From Planctomycetota bacterium (GTDB taxonomy: Bacteria > Planctomycetota > Planctomycetia > Planctomycetales > Planctomycetaceae): a stretch of 15,886 nt of DNA. Under the pieces are notes generated by a model that saw nothing but the letters and a program-made list of their open reading frames with translations, ran no database searches and was not told the origin of the DNA. Made by a program: the position numbers and the translations under genes. Below are positions 1-8,584 of the stretch, one piece after another. The stretch covers positions 1-15,886 of the forward strand of contig JAJRTM010000349.1 in NCBI GenBank assembly GCA_024278285.1, in the 5' to 3' direction. Numbering within the stretch: position 1 is the stretch's first letter; each line of letters begins with the position of its first letter.

Positions 1-26
1 CAATGTGCACCCGGAAAAGGTGCATC
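1..26. other. Small hairpin 3' of the giant gene
   Basis: TGCACC at 6-11 pairs perfectly with GGTGCA at 19-24 across a 7-base loop, about 30 bases after the stop of the minus-strand giant gene. It is in the right place for a 3'-end structure, but the four minus-strand bases left before the window edge (ATTG) show no T-tract, so a terminator cannot be claimed from this window. Confidence 0.3.
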
Positions 27-55
27 GTGACACATCCTGCAAAATAATTTCAGGC

Positions 56-3000
56 TTATTGCTGAACCAGTTTGCTTGTCGATGCCAACGCGTACAGAAT
101 GCCTGCAATCACGGCGATAATCAAACCGAACCAGGCCAGCGGAACCGGTAGTAATGTGAAGCTGGCAAGGCCAATCAGAATCAGTAATGTGTAAAGTCTC
201 GGCAGATTATTTCCCGCAGCAAACTTTTTCATCGAGCCGAGCAGCCATAACAAAATCACCGCACTGACAACTGCCCAGGCGATGCCCAGAACTTTGCTGA
301 TCAAATCGCGAGAATAAACCTCAACCACCAATTCCGGCTTCCCTTCCACTTTAGAAAAGACGATTGATTGCTCAAAGCTCGGCAACTCAATCGGCAGCGA
401 AAGCCCCCCTGCCGCGGTCCATTTTCCATCGGAGATTGGTTCGTTTGATGTTGCCTGTGAAAGAAGTGCAGCCGGGTCGTTAAACTCGTTACCTCCTTGG
501 ATAATTGCGAAGTTACTATTTATGTCAGAAGCGATATAAATTCCATCACTTCCATTCCCACTTATCGTATTACCAAAATGCCCACCTCCTGCACCATTCG
601 GATAAGCCTGCCTCTTGCTTACGCCGTCGCTATCTTTGTCTGTTTGAATATCTAGTTTTCCATTACCATTCACATCACCATTTTGATTATGATTTCCCTT
701 GAACAATTCAAAGGTGTTGCCATCGTGGAAGTGTAACCCAATGCGCGATTTGATTTTTGGTTTTTGATTAGACGAACCATTATAGAAGTACGAATTCTGT
801 CTGCGGTTTTCATCCAGTAGCGATTTTCGATCCAGCGAACGCTTTTGCGGGGCAGCTTTCCCTTTTCGACGCAACTTGGAAGATTCAGCCGGTCTTTTCT
901 CGGGACGACCGCTTTTTATTTGCGGCGCATTGATTCGCGCTGCCGGTGCTTGTTGTTGTGGGGCAATCTGAATACCGCGCGTCACGCCCTGTTGTTGCTC
1001 GCCGCCAGACTGAATACGAAAAGCAGTATTACCTTTGAAAATGGCACCGTTGTTTAGTTCAATGAACCCCCTGCCACGCGATTGTGTTGTTGCTTCATTC
1101 TCTGATTGCGGGGCCTCTTTTTCAAACTTGTTGATGTTCTCGGTCGCTTCCTCAATGACCTGTTGCTGTTGTTTTATTTGCAGCGAGAAGCTGTCATCGC
1201 CATTTGAATCGGAATAGGTATCGACCGGTATCTCGCCCAGTTTACTCTGTAGTTTTCGCAGGTTGTAAGCAGCTTTGGAACGTCTGCCGTAAGAGTTTTT
1301 ACTGCTGCTCAAGATGCGGGAAAGCTCACTCAGTTCCCGCAGCTTGCTTTTGAGTGAAACCTCTGTTGCTTCCTGACGGCTCGAAAGATTCATATTGCTT
1401 TGGTCACTGGGACGAATCGCGATATCATCAGGCGTACTCAATTCCCATGTTGTGTACATCACCGGAATGCCGAACTCTTTGGAATCTTCGGGCGACAATA
1501 TCGAAGGACTCGGCAGCGAAACTTTTTTCAATCCCCATCTCGCTAATAAAGGAGCATTCAATTTGCCTTGCAAAACAATACGAACCTCAATCGCTAGATC
1601 AACATCGGAAGCGGGGGGCAGCGGAATTAAATTGATTTCCCGATTCTCAATTTGCTTGCGTAGCGATTTCGAAGGACGATCCGCAACGATCACCGAAAGT
1701 AGTTCTGCATCTTTCGGAAGCAGCACCGGCAAGAATTGTCTTCTACGATTTTTCACCCGATATTTGGCAAGAGTTCGCCAACTGCCACTTTCATCGATGA
1801 CGGTTTTCAATTGAGCCAGTGTGATTGTCGCAGGGGGCGATTGTTGTTGCCCTCGCTTTTTCAATTCCCAGCTTGGTACCACCTTGTCCGTCACGCGAAT
1901 AATTTCCATCGCCTGTTGCAGCAGCGGTCCCGGAATTTTAATCGGCAATTCTTTTTCCTGCACCAGCAGCCGGGCATGATCCGAAATCGGATCCAGCGGC
2001 TCTTTTCCCAAATTGACAAGAATCGCGTAATGCCCCTGTATTTCAAGTCGTTTCGCCTGTTCCTCTGCGTTGAGTCCAGAAGAAACAAACATTATTTTTG
2101 GTGTCGAAACCGTGCGGTCTTCAGGATAAGGGACCGTAATCGCAGCCGTTAAAAAGAACTGCTTGTTTTGCGGCCGTTGGGTTTCGATTGTCCACTCCAC
2201 GCGATGTTCATCGACCTTGCGAGTTGTTACCAGACGGATGCCGGGAGATTGAAATTCGATTCGTTTCTCCATCCATTTTGGCCCGATAAACGAAAAACGA
2301 TCCGCCGCCGCTTTGGAGATTATCCACTGCATTGAAAGACCGTAATCGACCGAAGCATCGCTGACCGCGATCAGCGAAACCGAATGAGCTTTCATCTGAG
2401 CGGTTTGCCGGGAAAGGGAAACCGTCACTGGACGCGGATTGTTTGTTCGGTTATTCATCCCCAGGCGAATCGAAAAGTTCGCCATCTGGCGAAGTTCCGT
2501 CGGCAGCGATTTCGGGTCGACCATTTTCCAACCATCCATCGCTTCGAGTGAAACAGCTAGAATCTCCGCGGCTCCAATCCCCAGAAAACTGGTCGTGCGG
2601 GTCGCGTCTTTCAATTGTAGTCCCGTCAACGAAACCTGTCCCTGCACTCCCACTTCCTGTTGAACATGTCCGCGGGCAACCACTTCAACATTGCCCATGC
2701 GAGGGGAGGCAAACAGCACCGTCAAAGTCGAACGATTATTTTCCCCCGGCGTGATAAACCAATCGCTTAAATCGGTCGCGGTGAGATCAACAATTTGTAG
2801 AGACTTCGGCAAATCGAAATCAACCGACAGCCGCGGTTCGCCATCAATATTGATCTTCGCAAACGTCGCCACATGCGTTTTGTGTTGTTGAATATCAGCC
2901 AACGTATATTGTTGAACGGCAAGCATCGCCCGTTTTCGAGTGATTTCCAGACGCAAGTCCATCGGACGCGATGAGAATCGATAAACCCGCTGCGGAGATG

Positions 3001-6000
3001 TCGTCAAAGTTGTTTTGAGTAGTCTCTTGAACTGATTATTCTTAATTTGCCGCACGCCGGTTGCAGTGGTAAACCGTGCAGAAATCGCGTTCTCCCATTG
3101 AATCGCCCACGAACCGATCTCCCGGGTAACGCCTTGCGGAACAACATCGGGCAATCGATATTCCTGTTTATTGGCATCAATTTTCAGTGGAGAAAACAGC
3201 GAAATCGTCAGCAGCGTGCGATCATCAACCGCCAGTTTCAAAAGGATTCGCAGCCGCCCTTTCTCTTGCATCTGCCAGCCCGCTAAATCATCCCCGGCAA
3301 GTGATTTCAATTTGACATTCTCAGGAAGCTGTAATTCAATTTCCGAGAACGTTCCCTGTGCGATATCAAACCGAAACGCATAACGCAGTTCCGCCCCGGT
3401 ATCGCGGATCAAAACTTCGCGAGCCGATTCACACGAAAGAAACTGCATCTGCGTCGTCGATACTTTCGGCTGCCAGGAAAACGAAAACTGCCCCCCTGCG
3501 GTCACCACCACTTCGGCGTAGCTCTTATCCTGTTTCGTGACTAACTGATAAGGCGTTTTGCCCTCGTTAATGCGAACCTGCGTTTCTTTACTCGGCAACA
3601 GAAACGAAAACGATCCCGCGGCGACCGGTTGAAAGGAAATTGTAAACTGCCCGGCTCCGTTCACTGCGTTGGCAGGCAGACGAAATTGAACATCAACCAG
3701 CGAAAGTTTCTCAGCCGGGATCAATACCGCAGGCTGATTCTTTCCCACTAAAGTAGCCGTTGCTTTCTGACCATTCACTTCGACTGATTCCATCATGACC
3801 GCCCCCAAAGGCAACGGCACCGTTTGTTGTTCCCCGCGAAAATTGCGAATCACAAATCTCGCTTTCACAGAAACCGTATGCTGTTTGGAGGCCCCATCCG
3901 GCTTGACGACTTCTGCGACATAAGAAGCCTCATTCACCAAATACGCAACCGGAGCCGGCGTGATCGATTCTTCCGGGTGGGCAATTTTCCATAACTCCAG
4001 ATATTCGCTCTCGGGCACAAAAACAGACTCGGCTGCCAGTGGCTTTTTCGCATCGGCATACGGAAAGACAAGCGGAAGTTTCTTATTTATTGGAGGCACA
4101 ATTGTCGGAGCAGAAAGCCAGCGAGGTGCTGGTTTCAGAACCGGCGCTACGATTTCCCTTTGTTGAAGACTTTGATTACGTTGCGGCTTGATACTTTGAA
4201 TTTGTTGCTGAATTTGCGGTTTGACAATCGGATCTTTCGCGAACAAATCAGCTCCGTTTGTCTGAATTGCAACTAGAATCAACAACCCCGCAACTGTAGG
4301 TTCAATTTTGGTGATACGCCCCAACAGGCGGCAAACAAGATGAACCAAATAGAGGCAAAAGTAGAGAAGACTCAATCCAATCCAGATCAAAGTACCAATT
4401 AGCCCCCCCAGAAGTACTCCTTCGAGCAGTGGCAAAAACAGATCGGGAACAATTCCCATCGCCACCATTGGCAACCCGAACACAAGCACAAGCCAACTGC
4501 ATCGCGATACCATTTTTGCATGCCGTAGCAACCAGAAGATCAACAGGACGCCCGCAATAATCAACCAGCGTAATCGATTCACCGCCGTCTGCGAAAGATA
4601 CCGCAACCGCAATCCTCCCACACTCGCCCGCTCACCGAATGATCGCAACCGCGTCACCCGCAAATCATCAGGAATCTGCATCGTCAGTTGTAAGGAGAGT
4701 AATCCATCTGCAGCTTCTTTTTTCTTTGTAAGTGCTTTCCACTCACTTGCTGAAAGAGCCGTCCCTATTTGAGACTCCGGTAAGCTCGAATCGTTAACCG
4801 AAAGCAGAGTACCAACAAACTCGTCTTCCTTCTTTTTATCGCCCCGTGCGTTCTCAGTAAAGGGTGCAGCCTCTTTCTCATGTCCATCATCTAAATTGAG
4901 TTCGGCGCTGCCCCATCCTTTCGGAACTTCAGAACCACCAAGTCCACTACCGCGACTCTTTCCCTCAGATTGCGTTATCGTAGGCTTGAATATTCCCCCA
5001 TCCCGTGCTTCCAGATTCATCCCTTTTTTCTTTCCACTCGATTTCGGTAAAGCAAACGGGTTATCAGCCACATTCTTTTTCTTCGATAATTCTTTGCCGG
5101 CTGCCCTCTCCATTTTTTCACTGTCGATGCTGAATGAATCCATCTCATCGGCTGCCGGCATTGCAGAAGTTTCACCATGGATATGCCCGGCATGTGGTTC
5201 CACTATTATCGATTCACCCTCTGACACCGCTAGTCCATGTATCCGCTCAGTCAATCGCGGAGCTGCTTCTCTTGCACTTTGCACACTTGCCAGCAATGCA
5301 AAGACGAGAACCGTAGCGATGCCACCGAATACCAACAGCACTGGGAGCCAGCTTGGTCCTTTTTTTGTTTCTGTAGGGTATAACGCCCAGCCTCTGCTCT
5401 TGAATAACTTGATCAATCCGGCAGGGATGATCAGGACCACAAATCCGACAAACAGATTCATTAACGCAGTCTGCCAGCTCGTTTGCAGGATTTTTTCGAC
5501 CAGCCGGGCAAGCCAACTTGGGGTTTCGGTTTCTTTCATTTGTTCGACACCCGGTTCGAGCGGTTCGATTTGGGAATCGGCTGCGTGATGAATTTCCCAT
5601 TCTGTTTTCAGAATCCGCAGCGGTTGCCGGTTCCCCGTTCCGCTGAGAACAGCGAACTCAGGAGAAGGAAGCAGCGGCGTCGAAAAAGCTCCCAGTTCTT
5701 CACTTTCATTATCGAAACCGTACAACACTTCAATGGTACGATGCGTATGGGGCGATTGATTCCCCGAAAGTGAAACAACAAATCCCCCTTTTACTTTACG
5801 GGCGGTCACAGGAATGTTGTCGATACTGGTTGACCACAGCGTTGCGTTTTCAGGCAGATTTACCATCATCGATTGCACGCCGACGGCTGCAAAAGTTAAT
5901 TTCGCCTGCTGCTGGAACTGACCACTTTCTAATAATAACGAAGTGAGCCGAAGTTCATGCCCGATCGCAGTCGGTATCGCCTGGGCATCGAAACGGCTTT

Positions 6001-8362
6001 CAGAAACGACCGCAGTTACTCCCGGCTTAATCGCATGATAAACAGCAACAATTCGTGAGCGGTGAGGAATATAACCAGCGTTATTTTCCGCAGGGAAGTC
6101 AGCCGGATCAATCGGCTCTAAAATTGCCCCAGCTTTATTTTTCACCGTTACATTCAATCGCTGATCGGTCCGGACAGAGAATGCGAAATATTGCTCCTGA
6201 AGTTGTGCAGAATCGAAAACGAGTTCAGGAACAGTAAACTCTTTCTGCTTTTCTCGCGGCAGTATTACCGAAAGAAGTAGCGGCACTTTACCTGTGACGA
6301 AGCGATCGAATTTAATTTCCCAGGTCGTCCCTGCTTCTGTTTTTGTGCGTTGTTGATCAGAAATTCGCATCGCCCCGACCGAGCGGAATTCTTCCTTGAT
6401 TGATCCAGTCGAAGAAAGATGAGCGGTCACTTCCCGCAAGCCGCCCCCGGCGATATCGAGCATCACCTGATAACGCAGCGAAATCGTTTCTTCATCGAGA
6501 GAAACAATTTGCATCGTCGTTACATTAAACCGCATCGGTTTGCGAACGACATCGAACTGCCCCGCAATATGCGAATTCTGATACCGATAACCGAACCGCT
6601 CGCCGGTCATTCCTAAATAAGCCGGGTCCATTCCCTTGGTATCGTGCGGAATCACATCGAGCCGCGGGTTGGCTCGCACGACAAACGAACCTTCCAGAAT
6701 ATTAACGCCCTCCATTTTCAATTCCGGCAGAACAATCGTCTCCTTCGCGTTCGGTTGCGAAGATTTTTCGCGATTTAATCGTAAGCCAATCTGGATCGTT
6801 CTTTTTTCGCCCGGCTTTAACGGCGGCTTCAATGGAAGTCGCAACCGATGCACGCCCGCTTGTTTTGAGATGTACTGCCAATCGATTTCGCCCTGCTGTT
6901 GTCGAATCTGTTTCGGCGACCACTCGGCTGGCATTTCGAGATTCAATTCATATAAAGGAGAAAACAAAGTTTGCAGCGTGATGGAGGATGTCAGCGAAAT
7001 TTCGGTTTCATCGACATCCAGAATATTCGTCACAGCCGCCTGCACTTCGCGAGCTGTTTGTGAATTGGAAAGTCGAAACGTAAAATCTTCGTTCCAGAGA
7101 TCATAAAAATGCAAATTGCCCGGCTGGATAAACTTTGCAGTCGGCTTCCAATAACGAACCGAAGGCCGAACGCCTTCCATCTGTAATGGTTTCAAACGCA
7201 TCCGCGGCGAGACCGAAACAGCCAGCCCGCCCGTGTTCGAAGTTACCCCATGCAGCTTGAGTGGCGCAATCGCCCAGTCATCACTTTTTTCCAGTAATTG
7301 CACACCAAGTAACGTCACGCGAATTTGCTGAGGGATTGTCTCGCGAAATGTTAACGTAATTTTCGTCTGATTTTTCAACTGGGCATTATCTTCCAAATCC
7401 CAGTTTTGCAGCCCCGGTGCCTGCACATCCGCGATTTCCAAGCCGCTCGGCACAGAAAATTCCAGCCGATTGAATCGCTTGCCGAACAGATCGATTTGAC
7501 ATTCCGCCTGCCAGTTGACGCTGTCGCGTTCAACCCCAATCGCATACATTGTTTGAGCGAAAACGAGCGATTCATTCAACGATTCGCCAACTGCATCACG
7601 CAGACGAATTTGAATATTCGAGTTTCCGCCGACTGATGTTTTCACCTGCCGTTTTTTTCGATGTTCAACTTCCGTTTCCAAAACAGAACCATTCACTTCC
7701 AGCAGACGCGATTTCGGCACATCAATAATCAGCATGGCAGCCGATTTCGGGAAGAGGGAAAACGAAGCAATCTCATCCGTACCAACTCGGCGAACAGGCG
7801 TTATCAATGTCAGAGTTAATTCCTTAACGCCAGTGAAATCATCCAGCAAAACAAGTTGAGCTGGTTTCCCCGCAATCCCCAGCGGGGCGGTTTTGTTGCC
7901 GAGTTTTGCCTGAACAATCGAAACATTATTGATCGGCAAAACCAATGTTGCCCAGCCCGGCTCATATTTGGAAAGCGTACATTTCGCTTCAATGGTGAGA
8001 ACATCGCCGTTGATCTTGGCGCGATATTCAATCTTTTCGACAACAATCCCGCGCGGCTGCCCCTGTTGAAGTGACTTCGCTTTTTGTGCCTGCAAAAGTA
8101 GTTCGTTGAATTCTTTTTTACCGAGCAAAACCCCCGGCTTGACCGCAGACCAATACTCTGCCAGATCTTTTTCGGGGACATAAACCCGCTCGTAACGCTC
8201 ATCAATAATTTGTTCGACGTTCTTCGCTTTCCCATTCGCAACCGGCTGAGCCAACACGATTTGTGATGTGCACAACGACAAAATGGAAAAAGCGAGAACG
8301 AAGAACCAGTTTGCGACCTGGCCTATTCGACAGCTCTGTTTTTTATAATGATTGTTTCGCAT
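56..8362 (-). CDS. Giant exported polytopic membrane protein, two fused ectodomain units (function unknown)
   Basis: This 2768-residue protein belongs to no family I recognise. A signal peptide is visible (hydrophobic residues 19-37, cleavage likely A38/Q39). Unit 1 is a beta-rich ectodomain with the YVP motif at P63, W-E-I at W681, LPEN at P837 and a juxtamembrane module around P1231, followed by segments TM3-TM5 (about 1265-1345). Residues 1350-1375 look like a second, internal signal peptide (A1375/K1376). Unit 2 repeats the plan: FVP at P1450, W-T-I-E-T-Q-R-P at W2057, LPKD at P2216, juxtamembrane P2661, TM7-TM9 (about 2691-2760). Inserts follow each LP module: TM1-TM2 (about 967-1029) plus a Lys-rich linker in unit 1, and a coiled coil, Gln-rich tract, calcium-type loop and beta-helix-like patch (about 2333-2640) in unit 2. 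Basic residues flank the expected cytoplasmic sides, which places both ectodomains outside the cytoplasmic membrane. The start fits the signal peptide, although the ribosome site (GGA) is weak. The gene lies downstream of the homologous 8579-12154 gene. The reading frame is intact; the function is unknown. Confidence 0.93.
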   Translation of the reverse strand: MRNNHYKKQSCRIGQVANWFFVLAFSILSLCTSQIVLAQPVANGKAKNVEQIIDERYERVYVPEKDLAEYWSAVKPGVLLGKKEFNELLLQAQKAKSLQQGQPRGIVVEKIEYRAKINGDVLTIEAKCTLSKYEPGWATLVLPINNVSIVQAKLGNKTAPLGIAGKPAQLVLLDDFTGVKELTLTLITPVRRVGTDEIASFSLFPKSAAMLIIDVPKSRLLEVNGSVLETEVEHRKKRQVKTSVGGNSNIQIRLRDAVGESLNESLVFAQTMYAIGVERDSVNWQAECQIDLFGKRFNRLEFSVPSGLEIADVQAPGLQNWDLEDNAQLKNQTKITLTFRETIPQQIRVTLLGVQLLEKSDDWAIAPLKLHGVTSNTGGLAVSVSPRMRLKPLQMEGVRPSVRYWKPTAKFIQPGNLHFYDLWNEDFTFRLSNSQTAREVQAAVTNILDVDETEISLTSSITLQTLFSPLYELNLEMPAEWSPKQIRQQQGEIDWQYISKQAGVHRLRLPLKPPLKPGEKRTIQIGLRLNREKSSQPNAKETIVLPELKMEGVNILEGSFVVRANPRLDVIPHDTKGMDPAYLGMTGERFGYRYQNSHIAGQFDVVRKPMRFNVTTMQIVSLDEETISLRYQVMLDIAGGGLREVTAHLSSTGSIKEEFRSVGAMRISDQQRTKTEAGTTWEIKFDRFVTGKVPLLLSVILPREKQKEFTVPELVFDSAQLQEQYFAFSVRTDQRLNVTVKNKAGAILEPIDPADFPAENNAGYIPHRSRIVAVYHAIKPGVTAVVSESRFDAQAIPTAIGHELRLTSLLLESGQFQQQAKLTFAAVGVQSMMVNLPENATLWSTSIDNIPVTARKVKGGFVVSLSGNQSPHTHRTIEVLYGFDNESEELGAFSTPLLPSPEFAVLSGTGNRQPLRILKTEWEIHHAADSQIEPLEPGVEQMKETETPSWLARLVEKILQTSWQTALMNLFVGFVVLIIPAGLIKLFKSRGWALYPTETKKGPSWLPVLLVFGGIATVLVFALLASVQSAREAAPRLTERIHGLAVSEGESIIVEPHAGHIHGETSAMPAADEMDSFSIDSEKMERAAGKELSKKKNVADNPFALPKSSGKKKGMNLEARDGGIFKPTITQSEGKSRGSGLGGSEVPKGWGSAELNLDDGHEKEAAPFTENARGDKKKEDEFVGTLLSVNDSSLPESQIGTALSASEWKALTKKKEAADGLLSLQLTMQIPDDLRVTRLRSFGERASVGGLRLRYLSQTAVNRLRWLIIAGVLLIFWLLRHAKMVSRCSWLVLVFGLPMVAMGIVPDLFLPLLEGVLLGGLIGTLIWIGLSLLYFCLYLVHLVCRLLGRITKIEPTVAGLLILVAIQTNGADLFAKDPIVKPQIQQQIQSIKPQRNQSLQQREIVAPVLKPAPRWLSAPTIVPPINKKLPLVFPYADAKKPLAAESVFVPESEYLELWKIAHPEESITPAPVAYLVNEASYVAEVVKPDGASKQHTVSVKARFVIRNFRGEQQTVPLPLGAVMMESVEVNGQKATATLVGKNQPAVLIPAEKLSLVDVQFRLPANAVNGAGQFTISFQPVAAGSFSFLLPSKETQVRINEGKTPYQLVTKQDKSYAEVVVTAGGQFSFSWQPKVSTTQMQFLSCESAREVLIRDTGAELRYAFRFDIAQGTFSEIELQLPENVKLKSLAGDDLAGWQMQEKGRLRILLKLAVDDRTLLTISLFSPLKIDANKQEYRLPDVVPQGVTREIGSWAIQWENAISARFTTATGVRQIKNNQFKRLLKTTLTTSPQRVYRFSSRPMDLRLEITRKRAMLAVQQYTLADIQQHKTHVATFAKINIDGEPRLSVDFDLPKSLQIVDLTATDLSDWFITPGENNRSTLTVLFASPRMGNVEVVARGHVQQEVGVQGQVSLTGLQLKDATRTTSFLGIGAAEILAVSLEAMDGWKMVDPKSLPTELRQMANFSIRLGMNNRTNNPRPVTVSLSRQTAQMKAHSVSLIAVSDASVDYGLSMQWIISKAAADRFSFIGPKWMEKRIEFQSPGIRLVTTRKVDEHRVEWTIETQRPQNKQFFLTAAITVPYPEDRTVSTPKIMFVSSGLNAEEQAKRLEIQGHYAILVNLGKEPLDPISDHARLLVQEKELPIKIPGPLLQQAMEIIRVTDKVVPSWELKKRGQQQSPPATITLAQLKTVIDESGSWRTLAKYRVKNRRRQFLPVLLPKDAELLSVIVADRPSKSLRKQIENREINLIPLPPASDVDLAIEVRIVLQGKLNAPLLARWGLKKVSLPSPSILSPEDSKEFGIPVMYTTWELSTPDDIAIRPSDQSNMNLSSRQEATEVSLKSKLRELSELSRILSSSKNSYGRRSKAAYNLRKLQSKLGEIPVDTYSDSNGDDSFSLQIKQQQQVIEEATENINKFEKEAPQSENEATTQSRGRGFIELNNGAIFKGNTAFRIQSGGEQQQGVTRGIQIAPQQQAPAARINAPQIKSGRPEKRPAESSKLRRKGKAAPQKRSLDRKSLLDENRRQNSYFYNGSSNQKPKIKSRIGLHFHDGNTFELFKGNHNQNGDVNGNGKLDIQTDKDSDGVSKRQAYPNGAGGGHFGNTISGNGSDGIYIASDINSNFAIIQGGNEFNDPAALLSQATSNEPISDGKWTAAGGLSLPIELPSFEQSIVFSKVEGKPELVVEVYSRDLISKVLGIAWAVVSAVILLWLLGSMKKFAAGNNLPRLYTLLILIGLASFTLLPVPLAWFGLIIAVIAGILYALASTSKLVQQ
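482..682 (-). other. Dockerin-like calcium loop and beta-helix-like patch within the giant
   Basis: Within the giant's second insert, residues 2563-2571 read D-V-N-G-N-G-K-L-D, which fits the calcium-loop pattern D-x-N-x-[DN]-G-x-[ILV]-[DN] of dockerin and EF-hand-like repeats. It is followed by an Asp-rich D-K-D-S-D-G. About 20 residues later comes N-T-I-S-G-N-G-S-D-G-I-Y-I (from residue 2598), typical of a parallel beta-helix (PbH1) rung. Only about one copy of each is present, so a full domain is not shown. Confidence 0.5.
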
Positions 8363-8578
8363 CGTATTATTCCAGGGTTAGACCTGATGATTAAAAGTCG
8401 TAGGGTCCGCTGTTACGTTTTTTTATTTTTTGTTGGGTGCCACGGCTCTGTGAGCCGTGCGAACTGAAATCCAAACTCTGTTTTGGGATTATCCCAACTC
8501 TAAGATAGCACGGCTCACAGAGCCGTGGCACACGAAACTTTAACTCGATTTTGGCCCGCAATAGTGGACCCTACGAGT
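8363..8578. other. Gap between the two membrane-protein genes
   Basis: These 216 bases separate the stop of the 1191-residue gene from the start of the giant. Nearly all of it is the inverted-repeat element. What remains next to the giant's start (8363-8388) holds only a weak GGA-type ribosome site on the minus strand (complement around 8371-8373) and no promoter that I can support. Confidence 0.6.
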
Positions 8579-8584
8579 TTAATC
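8389..8584. repeat. Long inverted-repeat element with nested palindromes (REP/BIME-like)
   Basis: Outer arms at 8389-8408 and 8566-8584 are inverted copies (GATTAAA then CGTAGGGTCC, differing by one gap and one base). Inside, 8437-8460 and 8508-8531 are perfect 24-base inverted copies. Each of these is itself a palindrome (CACGGCTC-TGT-GAGCCGTG or its complement), so the RNA could form one long stem or two short hairpins. A third small dyad, TTGGGA-TTA-TCCCAA, sits near the centre at 8483-8497. The outer arms begin with GTAG, as REP hairpins mobilised by RAYT transposases often do. The right arm includes the stop codon (8579-8581) of the upstream minus-strand gene. On the minus strand no T-tract follows either hairpin, so read-through into the giant gene is likely. 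Confidence 0.85.

Noticed and set aside
4896..5588. 230-codon open frame on the plus strand
   Set aside because: It lies wholly antisense to the giant gene over its Lys-rich linker, has a Ser/Pro-rich translation typical of a shadow frame and no ribosome site. The minus-strand frame is continuous and has coherent domains.
7816..8241. 141-codon second minus-strand frame, and similar shorter frames at 1395-1814 and 10094-10507
   Set aside because: All are off-frame shadows inside the two large genes. Their translations are Arg/Ser/Phe-rich with no domain pattern.
56..8362. Assembly or frameshift artefact creating the giant
   Set aside because: The frame is uninterrupted for 2768 codons, the joint falls at a sensible domain boundary, and both halves keep the full motif set, so a real fusion is the better reading.
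8389..8584. Rho-independent terminator between the two membrane-protein genes
   Set aside because: Strong hairpins are present, but on the transcribed minus strand they are followed by mixed or A-rich sequence, not T-tracts.
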